DNA of 7,435 nucleotides from assembly GCA_003643975.1 (NCBI GenBank), contig QNAR01000076.1, forward strand, positions 1 through 7,435, given 5' to 3'. The position numbers and the translations under genes were made by a program. Shown in pieces: positions 1 through 6,081 of this stretch. Under the pieces are notes generated by a model. The model worked only from the letters and a program-made list of their open reading frames with translations, searched no databases and was not told the DNA's origin. The DNA comes from Thermotogae bacterium. GTDB lineage: Bacteria; Thermotogota; Thermotogae; Petrotogales; Kosmotogaceae. Each line of letters starts with the position of its first letter. Within the stretch, counting starts at the first letter, position 1.

Positions 1-1
1 G

Positions 2-418
2 ATGTTTATCTTGGCATTTGTTGTAGTTCCAATAAAGATCGCTTTCATCGGCTTTGAAGGTTTTGTCGCAGCTTTGATTCTTCATGGATTATTACCGGAG
101 AGTGCCGCTTCCGGTTTTCTAAATGCTCTTTCAAGGTCTGTGAGCATGAATCTTCAATTTGGACCCTTTCTGGTGATTCTGCATAGGGCTTTAGATAATC
201 TCTTCACAGGAAAAAGTAACTGGGCAAATCTAGACAAATCTCTATACTCATTGCTGTGGTTCTGGATCCCGGCGCATGCCCTCACATTTTCCTTACCCAG
301 GGAATACCAGATTGGCATGGCTGCTCTTTGGTCTTTCAGTCTTGGCTTGATACTGTCCTATTTTGCAAAATCGCGAAAAGAAAAAGGAAGTGAGAAGGAT
401 GTTCGTTCCTCTATCTAA
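2..418 (+). CDS. C-terminal part of a multi-pass membrane protein (5' end outside window)
   Basis: The reading frame is open from the first bases to a TAA at 416-418. The ATG at base 2 has no visible ribosome binding site because the window starts there, so this is probably an internal methionine of a longer protein. The visible 138 residues are strongly hydrophobic, with likely membrane segments near residues 2-28, 50-62, 80-97 and 104-124, and end in a charged Lys/Arg/Glu tail. The pattern GPF..ILHRALDN followed by W.WIPAHALTF.LP is loosely reminiscent of the Mpv17/PMP22 family, but this is recollection and weak. The end overlaps the aminotransferase start by 20 bp, which suggests translational coupling and a shared operon. 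Function is not assignable. Confidence 0.7.
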   Translation: MFILAFVVVPIKIAFIGFEGFVAALILHGLLPESAASGFLNALSRSVSMNLQFGPFLVILHRALDNLFTGKSNWANLDKSLYSLLWFWIPAHALTFSLPREYQIGMAALWSFSLGLILSYFAKSRKEKGSEKDVRSSI

Positions 419-1565
419 ACCTTATATCACAGTTGAAGAAATAGAAGCTGTCATTGAAGTGATGAAATCTGGTATTCTCTCGATTGGCGAGAAAGTAAAA
501 GCATTTGAGGAAAGTATGGCTTCTTTTGTTGGCGCCAGATATGCCGTAGCGGTGAACAGTGGCACAAGCGCGCTACATCTTATATTGAGCGGTTTGGAAT
601 TTGGAAAGGGCCAAAGATTGCTCACTTCTTCCTTTACATTCATATCCTCTGCGAATGTGGCTTTGTACAATGGCGGAATTCCAGTTTTTGCGGATATCGA
701 TGAGAAAACACTGAATATCTCTCCTGATACGTTATTTGAAGCTTTAGAGCACTACTCCAAAAAAGGATTGGCCACGGAAAAGCTTGAGTTAAAACCCTTT
801 GTCCCCGAGGTATTGATGGGTGTTGATATTTTCGGTCATCCAATGGATTGGGACAGCGTGGTGGAAATATGTGATAGGTTCGGAATCAAGATCGTTGAGG
901 ACTCTTGTGAAGCTCTCGGAAGTGCATATAAAGGGAAGAAGCTTGGAACTTTCGGCGTAGCAGGCGCTTTTGCTTTTTATCCTAATAAGCAGATAACCAC
1001 GGGCGAGGGTGGAATCATTGTAACCAACAACGAAGAGCTGGCAAAAGCCGCAAAAAGTATGAGGAACCAGGGAAGGGGCGAAGCCGAAGAATGGCTTGAG
1101 CATATTCGGATAGGCTATAATTATAGACTTGACGAACTTTCAGCAGCTATTGGAGTAGAGCAAATGAAGAAAATTGATGAAATACTCTCAAAGCGCTCTG
1201 AAGCTGCTGAATATTACAGCTCTCTCTTTGAAAAGCTTGATGGCATTGAGCCTCCTTCTGTGGAAAACTACGCAACTTCCATAGGCTGGTTTGTCTACGT
1301 GGTGAAGCTGGCACCAACAGTTGACAGGAACAAAGTAATTGATTATCTGCGTGAACAGGGAATTCAGAGTCGTGATTATTTCAGACCTGTACATCTTCAA
1401 CCCTTCTATAAAAGGCTTTTCGGTTACGAAGAAGGTTTTCTACCGGTTACAGAATCGATTTCCAGAAGAACTCTTGCGATACCTTTTTATACTTCAATAA
1501 CAAAAGCAGAGCAAGAATATGTTGTGCACCACCTTCACAGGGCAGTTGAGCAATTTGGAAGGTGA
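399..1565 (+). CDS. DegT/DnrJ/EryC1/StrS family PLP-dependent sugar aminotransferase
   Basis: This 388-residue protein has the usual length of the family that transfers an amino group, usually from glutamate, to a keto group on a nucleotide-linked sugar. Visible hallmarks are the SGTSALHL cofactor-phosphate loop (residues 54-61), the EDSCEALGS segment with Asp168 facing the pyridine nitrogen, and YPNKQITTGEGG with Lys197 as the predicted Schiff-base lysine. Later come RNQGRG and the GYNYRLDELSAAIG segment typical of the family. The ATG at 399 is preferred over an upstream in-frame TTG at 363 because AGGAAGTGA lies five bases before it. The gene starts inside the upstream membrane-protein gene and stops six bases before the next one, whose ribosome binding site overlaps this stop. 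With a WecA-like transferase next door, a role in making an amino sugar for surface polysaccharide is likely. The exact sugar cannot be read from the sequence. Confidence 0.92.
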   Translation: MFVPLSKPYITVEEIEAVIEVMKSGILSIGEKVKAFEESMASFVGARYAVAVNSGTSALHLILSGLEFGKGQRLLTSSFTFISSANVALYNGGIPVFADIDEKTLNISPDTLFEALEHYSKKGLATEKLELKPFVPEVLMGVDIFGHPMDWDSVVEICDRFGIKIVEDSCEALGSAYKGKKLGTFGVAGAFAFYPNKQITTGEGGIIVTNNEELAKAAKSMRNQGRGEAEEWLEHIRIGYNYRLDELSAAIGVEQMKKIDEILSKRSEAAEYYSSLFEKLDGIEPPSVENYATSIGWFVYVVKLAPTVDRNKVIDYLREQGIQSRDYFRPVHLQPFYKRLFGYEEGFLPVTESISRRTLAIPFYTSITKAEQEYVVHHLHRAVEQFGR

Positions 1566-1571
1566 CAGAGA

Positions 1572-2471
1572 ATGAATTACCTGTACTCCTTTGCATTATC
1601 AACTGTATTGATGTATCTTTCTATGGCGATAGGGATTCATTTTGGTCTTCTTGACAAGCCTAAAGGGCTGCTCAAACCCCATGAAAAACCCATTCCTTTT
1701 ACAGGTGGCCTTGGAATACTTCTCGCCTTGGTTCTCACGGCGTTTTTATTCAACGCGGAGATATTCTCTTATCTTTTCCCGTTGTCCATACTCTGGATTC
1801 TCGGTTTTGTTGATGACCTCAAAGGGCTCTCTCCTAAATTGAGACTGCTTACAGAGCTGGTTGTGGGGTTTGGTTTTTCCTTTTTTGATGGGAATCCCGT
1901 TATAACCTCTTTGATACTCGCATTTGTTTTTGCAGCTATAATAAATGCCTTTAACATGGTCGATGGAATGGACGGGCTTTGTGGAGGACTTAGCCTTGTA
2001 ACAGCCATCGCCTTTTCTTTCATCCCAGGCCTGGGATTTTTCCGCTGGATCGTACCTATAATAGGTGCTTTTCTCATATTCAATATAGCACCTGCCAGAA
2101 TGTTCCTGGGGGACGAAGGCTCATACCTTCTTGGAGGTTTTTTTGGAATAGCCTTTATAAAAGCCTTTAATTCTGGATTCGGTTTAACCGCTTTTGGGAT
2201 TCTCTGGTTGCCTCTCCTGGACCTCACTTTAGGTTTTTTGCGAAGGGCACTAAACGGTAAATCACCTTTTGAAGGTGACAGAGATCATTTCTACGATAAA
2301 TTGAAAAAACTCTACATAAAAAACACCAGAACCATAATGGTCATCTCTATGGCTCTGGCTTCTATATATGCCTTTCCTTCACTTTTAATGCCTAACTGGT
2401 TTTTACTTGCTTATCTGCTCTTGGTTTCCATAATCCAAACAACTGTGTTGAAATCGCTAAAAATCACTTAA
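1572..2471 (+). CDS. MraY/WecA-family polyprenyl-phosphate sugar-1-phosphate transferase (glycosyltransferase family 4)
   Basis: This integral membrane enzyme of 299 residues, with about nine or ten hydrophobic segments, should transfer a HexNAc-1-phosphate from a UDP-sugar to a polyprenyl phosphate, the first step of a lipid-linked glycan. Family motifs appear in order: LDKPKG with a following PFTGGLGI near residues 24-50, the Asp-Asp pair of FVDDLKG (Asp81-Asp82), NMVDGMDGL (Asn128 to Asp134), FLGDEGS with Asp181, and GDRDHFYDKL (His239) in the place of the family's cytoplasmic His-rich loop. It is shorter than E. coli MraY or WecA, as many WecA/TagO-like proteins are. A GGAAGGTGA ribosome binding site overlaps the stop of the aminotransferase, so the two are probably translated together. 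A WecA/TagO-like role is favoured over MraY because of the aminotransferase neighbour and the absence of mur genes, but this is inference. The last 8 bp overlap the end of corA on the other strand. Confidence 0.9.
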   Translation: MNYLYSFALSTVLMYLSMAIGIHFGLLDKPKGLLKPHEKPIPFTGGLGILLALVLTAFLFNAEIFSYLFPLSILWILGFVDDLKGLSPKLRLLTELVVGFGFSFFDGNPVITSLILAFVFAAIINAFNMVDGMDGLCGGLSLVTAIAFSFIPGLGFFRWIVPIIGAFLIFNIAPARMFLGDEGSYLLGGFFGIAFIKAFNSGFGLTAFGILWLPLLDLTLGFLRRALNGKSPFEGDRDHFYDKLKKLYIKNTRTIMVISMALASIYAFPSLLMPNWFLLAYLLLVSIIQTTVLKSLKIT

Positions 2472-3396
2472 ACCAGCGTATTCTAAACAACGCAAATCCA
2501 AAAATAACAGCTACCACAGCTGAAATACTCATGGTTATATAGAAAGCATGTGGCGAATTTTGCAAAGGCAAAGCGATGTTCATGCCATATATGGAGGCTG
2601 TGAGCATGGGAATTTGAAGCACCAGAGTTACAATTGTCAATATCTTCATCACCACATTGAGGTTATTTGAAATAACAGAAGCAAAAGCATCCATCATACC
2701 GCTTAGAATGTCATTGTATATGCGCGCCATTTCAATGGCCTGGCGGTTTTCAATGATGATGTCCTCGAATAATTCTTCATCTTCTTCATAAAGAGTAAGG
2801 ATGTTTGCTCGTTTTAATTTTTCAAACATAAGCTCGTTGGATCTCAAAGAGGTCGTGAAGTAAACAAGGGACTTTTCAAGGTTCAGCATGGCTATCAATT
2901 CTTTATTCCTCGTTGAGCGGTGCAGTTCAGCTTCAATGTTATTCGACCTTTTACGTATATCCTTCAAATAGCGCAGATAATACACTGTACCTCTATCAAA
3001 AATCCGTAGCAAAAACCTGAAACGCTTTTTAGTAGAAAAATCTCTAACCTTTTTGTTAAGGAAATCATTGAGGACTTCACTTTCATGATCGGAGATAGTA
3101 ATTATAGATTCTGGAGTAATTGCAATACCAATTGGAAGCGTTTTGAAAGGAACTTCTAGATCATTTTTATCAAAAAAAGGGATCTTTGTGATTATGTATA
3201 TGAACTCTTCATCCTGCTCAAACCTGGCTCTTTCCTCAGGATCAAGAGCATCATATATGAAGTCTTCATCAATGCCAAGCCCTCTTAATTCTTCAATATC
3301 AGATTCATCAGGCTTTATGCTGCAGATCCAGCATTTAGGGACATATTTATTAACCTCTTTCAAATTATCCTTCTCTGTTATGTAATACCTTAACAT
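2464..3396 (-). CDS. corA: CorA-type Mg2+/Co2+ transport channel
   Basis: This 310-residue protein matches the CorA family, pentameric inner-membrane channels for Mg2+ (also Co2+ and Ni2+). A large soluble, acidic and helical N-terminal domain (residues 1 to about 245) is followed by two membrane helices, the first near 247-269 ending in the signature Tyr-Gly-Met-Asn (270-273) and the second near 284-304, then a short basic tail. The periplasmic loop after GMN starts with IALPLQ, as I recall for a subset of bacterial CorA proteins. The ATG at 3396 is chosen because AAGGAG (3410-3405) lies eight bases ahead of it. A TTG at 3399 is also possible, while a GTG at 3405 would have no spacing. The gene is divergent from ltaE and is preceded by a predicted leader peptide and foldable leader RNA. 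Its end overlaps the convergent transferase gene by 8 bp, leaving no room for a separate terminator. Confidence 0.95.
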   Translation of the reverse strand: MLRYYITEKDNLKEVNKYVPKCWICSIKPDESDIEELRGLGIDEDFIYDALDPEERARFEQDEEFIYIITKIPFFDKNDLEVPFKTLPIGIAITPESIITISDHESEVLNDFLNKKVRDFSTKKRFRFLLRIFDRGTVYYLRYLKDIRKRSNNIEAELHRSTRNKELIAMLNLEKSLVYFTTSLRSNELMFEKLKRANILTLYEEDEELFEDIIIENRQAIEMARIYNDILSGMMDAFASVISNNLNVVMKILTIVTLVLQIPMLTASIYGMNIALPLQNSPHAFYITMSISAVVAVIFGFALFRIRWFK

Positions 3397-3477
3397 CAAC
3401 TCCACTCCTTCCTATCAAAATATTTTCCGGTTTTATACAAACACCGAGGAGGGTGGAGCGGTTTTTCAAAGAAAAAT
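3394..3477 (-). promoter_or_regulatory. corA leader RNA with competing hairpins around the ribosome binding site
   Basis: On the corA strand the 12 bases CTCCACCCTCCT (3458-3447) can pair with AGGAAGGAGTGGAG (3413-3400), the corA ribosome binding region. All 12 bases pair if two single A bulges (3410 and 3406) are allowed. The next element, CGGTGTTT (3446-3439), can pair with either of two identical AAAACCG copies. One copy lies upstream (3465-3459) and its hairpin would hold the anti-ribosome-binding-site bases exactly in the loop. The other lies downstream (3434-3428), across a GTAT loop, and stacks with the sequestering helix. Each seven-pair stem carries one bulged G. The first fold would expose the corA start and the second would hide it. 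The pairings are read directly; their use as a switch is inference. I see no M-box-like length or architecture here. Confidence 0.45.
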
Positions 3478-3516
3478 TTACGGTGGTAAATCGCCCTCGC
3501 TACTGTATAATTCCAT
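3478..3516 (-). CDS. Predicted 12-residue leader peptide upstream of corA
   Basis: This short frame reads ATG to TAA and encodes Met-Glu-Leu-Tyr-Ser-Ser-Glu-Gly-Asp-Leu-Pro-Pro. Three things support translation. A near-perfect AAGGAGGTG (3530-3522) lies five bases before the ATG, a consensus -10 box sits just upstream, and the frame lies 81 bases ahead of the corA start on the same strand. Proline-rich and acidic leader peptides are known to control Mg2+ transport genes (MgtL in Salmonella), where low Mg2+ destabilises the translating ribosome. Nascent chains ending in Pro-Pro are known to slow termination. This peptide has acidic residues and ends Pro-Pro-stop. A stem with six pairs, ATTTAC against GTAAAT (3491-3476), spans the stop codon. 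Coding function and regulation are inferred. It is not similar in sequence to MgtL. Confidence 0.5.
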   Translation of the reverse strand: MELYSSEGDLPP

Positions 3517-3536
3517 AGAAACACCTCCTTTTTAGG

Positions 3537-3542
3537 ATTATA
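3537..3542 (-). promoter_or_regulatory. Extended -10 promoter element for the corA transcript
   Basis: On the minus strand the sequence reads TGCTATAAT, a perfect TATAAT with the TGn extension. No good -35 hexamer lies at 16-18 bp spacing, which extended -10 promoters tolerate. Transcription would begin near 3530, just ahead of the leader-peptide ribosome binding site, giving a leader of about 135 bases before corA. Confidence 0.6.
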
Positions 3543-3556
3543 GCACAGTTCTCAAC

Positions 3557-3575
3557 CTTTGAATGTTTTTCAAAG
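3557..3575. promoter_or_regulatory. 7-bp dyad between divergent corA and ltaE promoters, operator candidate
   Basis: CTTTGAA and TTCAAAG form a perfect inverted repeat with a 5-bp spacer. The dyad lies between the corA -10 (3537-3542, minus) and the ltaE -10 (3586-3591, plus). It covers the position where both -35 regions would fall, so a dimeric regulator bound here could affect both genes. The right half with its flank, GTTTTTCAAAGA (3565-3576), recurs exactly at 3461-3472 within the corA leader. No regulator gene is visible nearby. Confidence 0.4.
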
Positions 3576-3585
3576 ATCAATGACA

Positions 3586-3591
3586 TATAAT
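3586..3591 (+). promoter_or_regulatory. -10 element for ltaE
   Basis: A perfect TATAAT lies 20 bases before the predicted TTG start of ltaE. There is no convincing -35 hexamer at normal spacing; TTGAAT at 3559-3564 is 21 bp away. If used, transcription would start close to the GGAGGTG ribosome binding site at 3598-3604, giving a very short untranslated leader. Confidence 0.45.
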
Positions 3592-3610
3592 TGGATCGGA
3601 GGTGGCTACT

Positions 3611-4639
3611 TTGAGATGGATTGATGTTCGTAGTGATACTGTGACTACACCGACAGAAGAAATGAGAAAGGCGATGTATGAAGCTGAAGTTGGCGATGAT
3701 GTGTACGGAGACGACCCTACGGTTAATCGTCTTGAAGCTCTTGCAGCTGAAATGGTCGGAAAGGAAGCAGCTCTTTTTGTGCCTTCTGGTACCTTTGGGA
3801 ACCAGCTCGCTTTACTCACCCACACTAAAAGAGGGGATGAGGTAATTGTCCCCGATTCCAATCACATCTTCGTTCATGAAGTGGGAGCAGCTGCTGTCAT
3901 AGCCTCTGTGCAGCTTCGCACAATTGAGAGCCCAAATGGTATGCCGTCAATTGAAAAGCTCAGGGCTTCCATTAGAGGCAAAGACATTCATTATCCTGAT
4001 ACTGGTCTTATCTGCATGGAAAACGCCCATTCTTCAGGACGAGTACTGCCGTTGGAATATCTGGAAAGTGTCAAGAAACTCGCCGATGAATTTTCCATTC
4101 CCGTACATCTGGATGGTGCAAGAATCTTCAATGCTGCTATTGCATCAAAAGTAGATGTTAAAAAAATAGCAGCCACCGCGGATTCTGTTATGTTCTGTCT
4201 TTCCAAGGGACTCGCGGCTCCCGTAGGTTCTATCCTTGCCGGCTCAAAAAAGTTTATTGAAAAGGCTCGTAAAGGAAGGAAATTGATGGGTGGCGGTATG
4301 AGACAGGCGGGAATATTAGCCGCTGCTGGTATTGTTGCACTTGAGAAAATGATTGATAGGCTGGAAGAAGATCATGAAAATGCTAAGCTCCTTGCAGAAA
4401 TGCTCTCAGAGATTCCTGGTCTTCAGCTTATGAAAGATCAACTGGATATAAATATGGTGTATTTCAGCCTTGAAACACCTGAGCCAGATCTGGTAATAAA
4501 GGAAATGAAAAGGGCAGGAATAAAGATAAATCCTCCTGAGGGAGGTATGTATCGTTTAGTAACAAATAAAGATGTAGTGAGAGCGGATATTCTAAAAATT
4601 ACAAATACATTCAAAGAAATTGTAACTAGTGGCGTTTAA
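3611..4639 (+). CDS. ltaE: Low-specificity L-threonine aldolase (PLP enzyme)
   Basis: This cytoplasmic PLP enzyme of 342 residues should split L-threonine or L-allo-threonine into glycine and acetaldehyde. The N-terminus has the family opening IDVRSDTVT.PTEEMRKAM, then the GDDVYGDDPTVNRLE segment, the FVPSGTFGNQ cofactor loop, VHLDGARIFNA with the PLP-contacting Asp and Arg, and FCLSKGLAAPVGS with Lys199 as the Schiff-base lysine. That is the same residue number as in the Thermotoga maritima enzyme as I recall it. KLMGGGMRQAGILAAAG follows. The TTG at 3611 is chosen because GGAGGTG (3598-3604) lies six bases before it; an in-frame GTG at 3602 falls inside that ribosome binding site. The gene is divergent from corA and appears to have its own -10 box. 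A downstream AT-rich gap of 139 bp separates it from the ATP-grasp gene. Confidence 0.95.
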   Translation: MRWIDVRSDTVTTPTEEMRKAMYEAEVGDDVYGDDPTVNRLEALAAEMVGKEAALFVPSGTFGNQLALLTHTKRGDEVIVPDSNHIFVHEVGAAAVIASVQLRTIESPNGMPSIEKLRASIRGKDIHYPDTGLICMENAHSSGRVLPLEYLESVKKLADEFSIPVHLDGARIFNAAIASKVDVKKIAATADSVMFCLSKGLAAPVGSILAGSKKFIEKARKGRKLMGGGMRQAGILAAAGIVALEKMIDRLEEDHENAKLLAEMLSEIPGLQLMKDQLDINMVYFSLETPEPDLVIKEMKRAGIKINPPEGGMYRLVTNKDVVRADILKITNTFKEIVTSGV

Positions 4640-4650
4640 TTTGGAATTTC

Positions 4651-4667
4651 GCTTTTAATTTAGAAGC
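4651..4667 (+). terminator. Weak AT-rich hairpin after ltaE
   Basis: GCTTTTA and TAGAAGC can form seven pairs, one of them G-T, with a three-base loop, starting 12 bases after the ltaE stop. It has little G+C in the stem and no clean T-run after it, so it would be at best a poor terminator. Confidence 0.2.
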
Positions 4668-4739
4668 ATTTAATGAAATGTTATATAAAAGAAAAAGTTA
4701 CGCTTTGATAAATTCGCTTTATATTATAAAACAAAGAAG

Positions 4740-4745
4740 TATAAT
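4740..4745 (+). promoter_or_regulatory. -10 element for the ATP-grasp gene
   Basis: A perfect TATAAT lies 33 bases upstream of the TTG start in a very A+T-rich stretch (4640-4750). The -35 region is poor; TTGATA at 4705-4710 is too distant for this box. Together with the gap after ltaE it suggests the ATP-grasp gene is transcribed on its own. Confidence 0.45.
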
Positions 4746-4778
4746 AAGTTCAGGATTTCTTTTAGGGAGTGATTACCT

Positions 4779-5999
4779 TTGGCTAAGGTATTGGTAACCA
4801 CAGCGCGAATGATGTATTCGCTGGACACAATCAGGATTTTACATCGGGCAGGTCATGAAGTATATGCAGCAGATAGTGTAAGAATGAGCGCTGGGCTCTA
4901 TTCTCGTTATGTGAAAAAGCATTTTATTCATCCCAAAGTTAGCGAAGAGTCTGAAAAGTTTATTGATTTTCTTCTCAAGATAGTGGATGATTACAAAATC
5001 GACATTATCATCCCGGGTTTTGAGGATACTTTTGTTCTCGCATATTATCTTGACAGATTTAAGGGTAAAGCGAAATTACTTCTTTCTGATTATTCCGTAC
5101 TCACTTTTTTACATGACAAGTACAGTGTTTCAAAGTTAGCAAGAGCTCTAGACATTCCATCACCAAAAACGGTTCTTTTGAGGGACTTTGAGCAAAATGA
5201 TTGGAGTTTTCCGGTGATAATAAAACCCCGAAGGAATCGGGGAGCTATCGGCATAAAGGTGATTGAGTCTGTAAAATCTCTAAAGGAGATTGGATCAACT
5301 GTCAACGCTGATGAATATATGATCCAGCAACTGCTTCCAAAAACTCAATTTTGCATTACTGGAATGGCCTATAACGGAAAACTGCTTTCCAAAGTAGTGT
5401 ATAAAAATATAAGGGAATATCCTGAAGAAGGGGGTTTTGGAACTTACAGGCTGACCTGTCATGTTCCTGAAATCGATGAATATGTGAAACGAATCGTAGA
5501 GGAATTGAATTACACTGGATATATATGTACAGATTTTCTTTATGACGAATTTAGCAACACTTACTATTTAACTGATGTCAATCCCAGGATGAGTCCAGGT
5601 GTTTATGTTGGTTATGCAGCTGGAGTCAATTTCCCAAAAATGTACGTTAACCTTTTGGAAGATCCTGAGAGTGTTAAAGCTGTAAAGCCAAAGATAGGTG
5701 TGGGATCTTATACATCGCCGCTTGAGTTTGGCTGGTTTCTTGCTGTTCTATTCAAAGGAAAATTTAAAAAGTTAAAAGGATTTTTCAAGAGGGACAAAGG
5801 AATGCTTGACGATGTTTGGGATATCAGGGATCCAATTCCCTTTTTTGCAATATTTGGTTCTATGCTTTTTTCAGCTGTAATAGGTCCTCTTATGGGAGGT
5901 CAACAGGAGTCTTATTATCTTGGATGCCTTTATGATAGAAAGTATTTTCCTGATTCAGTAGCTCTTGAAGAGCTTCGAAAAAAATACAAAGCAGTTTGA
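4779..5999 (+). CDS. ATP-grasp superfamily ligase, substrate unknown
   Basis: This 406-residue protein belongs to the ATP-grasp carboxylate-amine/thiol ligases (carbamoyl-phosphate-synthase large-subunit-like). Residues 1 to about 115 form a preATP-grasp domain that begins KVLVTTARMMYSLDTIRIL with the IIIPGFEDTF turn. The ATP-binding part follows, with FPVIIKPRRNRGAIGI (Lys149), the YMIQQLLP strand, and YICTDFLYD (Asp252). TDVNPRMSPG supplies the predicted Mg2+ ligands Asp266 and Asn268. The C-terminal 100 or so residues contain WDIRDPIPFF and a hydrophobic stretch near 355-375 that could touch the membrane. Homologues with this DP.P motif are often near surface or amino-acid modification genes, but no substrate can be read here. 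The start is TTG, supported by GGGAGTGA (4765-4772) six bases before it. A strong intrinsic terminator follows the stop. It appears to be a single-gene transcription unit. Confidence 0.85.
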   Translation: MAKVLVTTARMMYSLDTIRILHRAGHEVYAADSVRMSAGLYSRYVKKHFIHPKVSEESEKFIDFLLKIVDDYKIDIIIPGFEDTFVLAYYLDRFKGKAKLLLSDYSVLTFLHDKYSVSKLARALDIPSPKTVLLRDFEQNDWSFPVIIKPRRNRGAIGIKVIESVKSLKEIGSTVNADEYMIQQLLPKTQFCITGMAYNGKLLSKVVYKNIREYPEEGGFGTYRLTCHVPEIDEYVKRIVEELNYTGYICTDFLYDEFSNTYYLTDVNPRMSPGVYVGYAAGVNFPKMYVNLLEDPESVKAVKPKIGVGSYTSPLEFGWFLAVLFKGKFKKLKGFFKRDKGMLDDVWDIRDPIPFFAIFGSMLFSAVIGPLMGGQQESYYLGCLYDRKYFPDSVALEELRKKYKAV

Positions 6000-6015
6000 A
6001 AAGCTCAAAATGATT

Positions 6016-6041
6016 GGCGCCCTTCAGGGCGCTTTTTCTTT
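6016..6041 (+). terminator. Intrinsic terminator after the ATP-grasp gene
   Basis: GCGCCC (6017-6022) and GGGCGC (6027-6032) form a perfect six-pair G+C stem with a TTCA loop. It is followed at once by TTTTTCTTTT, about 17 bases after the stop codon. This is a textbook Rho-independent terminator for the plus strand. Confidence 0.88.
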
Positions 6042-6081
6042 TATTATATATATTGTTCTTTCTTATATAAATATAATAATG
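6033..6081. other. Extremely A+T-rich block beside the repeat array
   Basis: From 6033 to 6080 only four of 48 bases are G or C. The left end is the terminator's T-run, but the A+T richness continues for about 40 bases to the edge of the first 12-mer repeat. A block of this kind next to repeated short sites resembles a duplex-unwinding element beside initiator-binding sites, though intergenic DNA of this genome is often A+T-rich as well. Confidence 0.5.

Noticed and set aside
789..1103. A 104-codon minus-strand open frame within the aminotransferase gene
   Set aside because: It is a shadow of a well-supported gene with no ribosome binding site or recognisable motif.
1769..2227. A 152-codon minus-strand open frame within the glycosyltransferase gene
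   Set aside because: It lies opposite a gene with clear catalytic motifs. Its composition, rich in Pro, Arg, Lys and Ser, is typical of the reverse of a hydrophobic membrane protein.
3397..3530. M-box (ykoK) Mg2+ riboswitch upstream of corA
   Set aside because: The leader is too short, and I cannot find the conserved multi-helix layout. The visible pairings are local and involve the ribosome binding site.
3705..3710. Alternative ltaE start further inside the gene
   Set aside because: The family-conserved RSDTVT opening begins right after the TTG at 3611, and a strong ribosome binding site precedes it.
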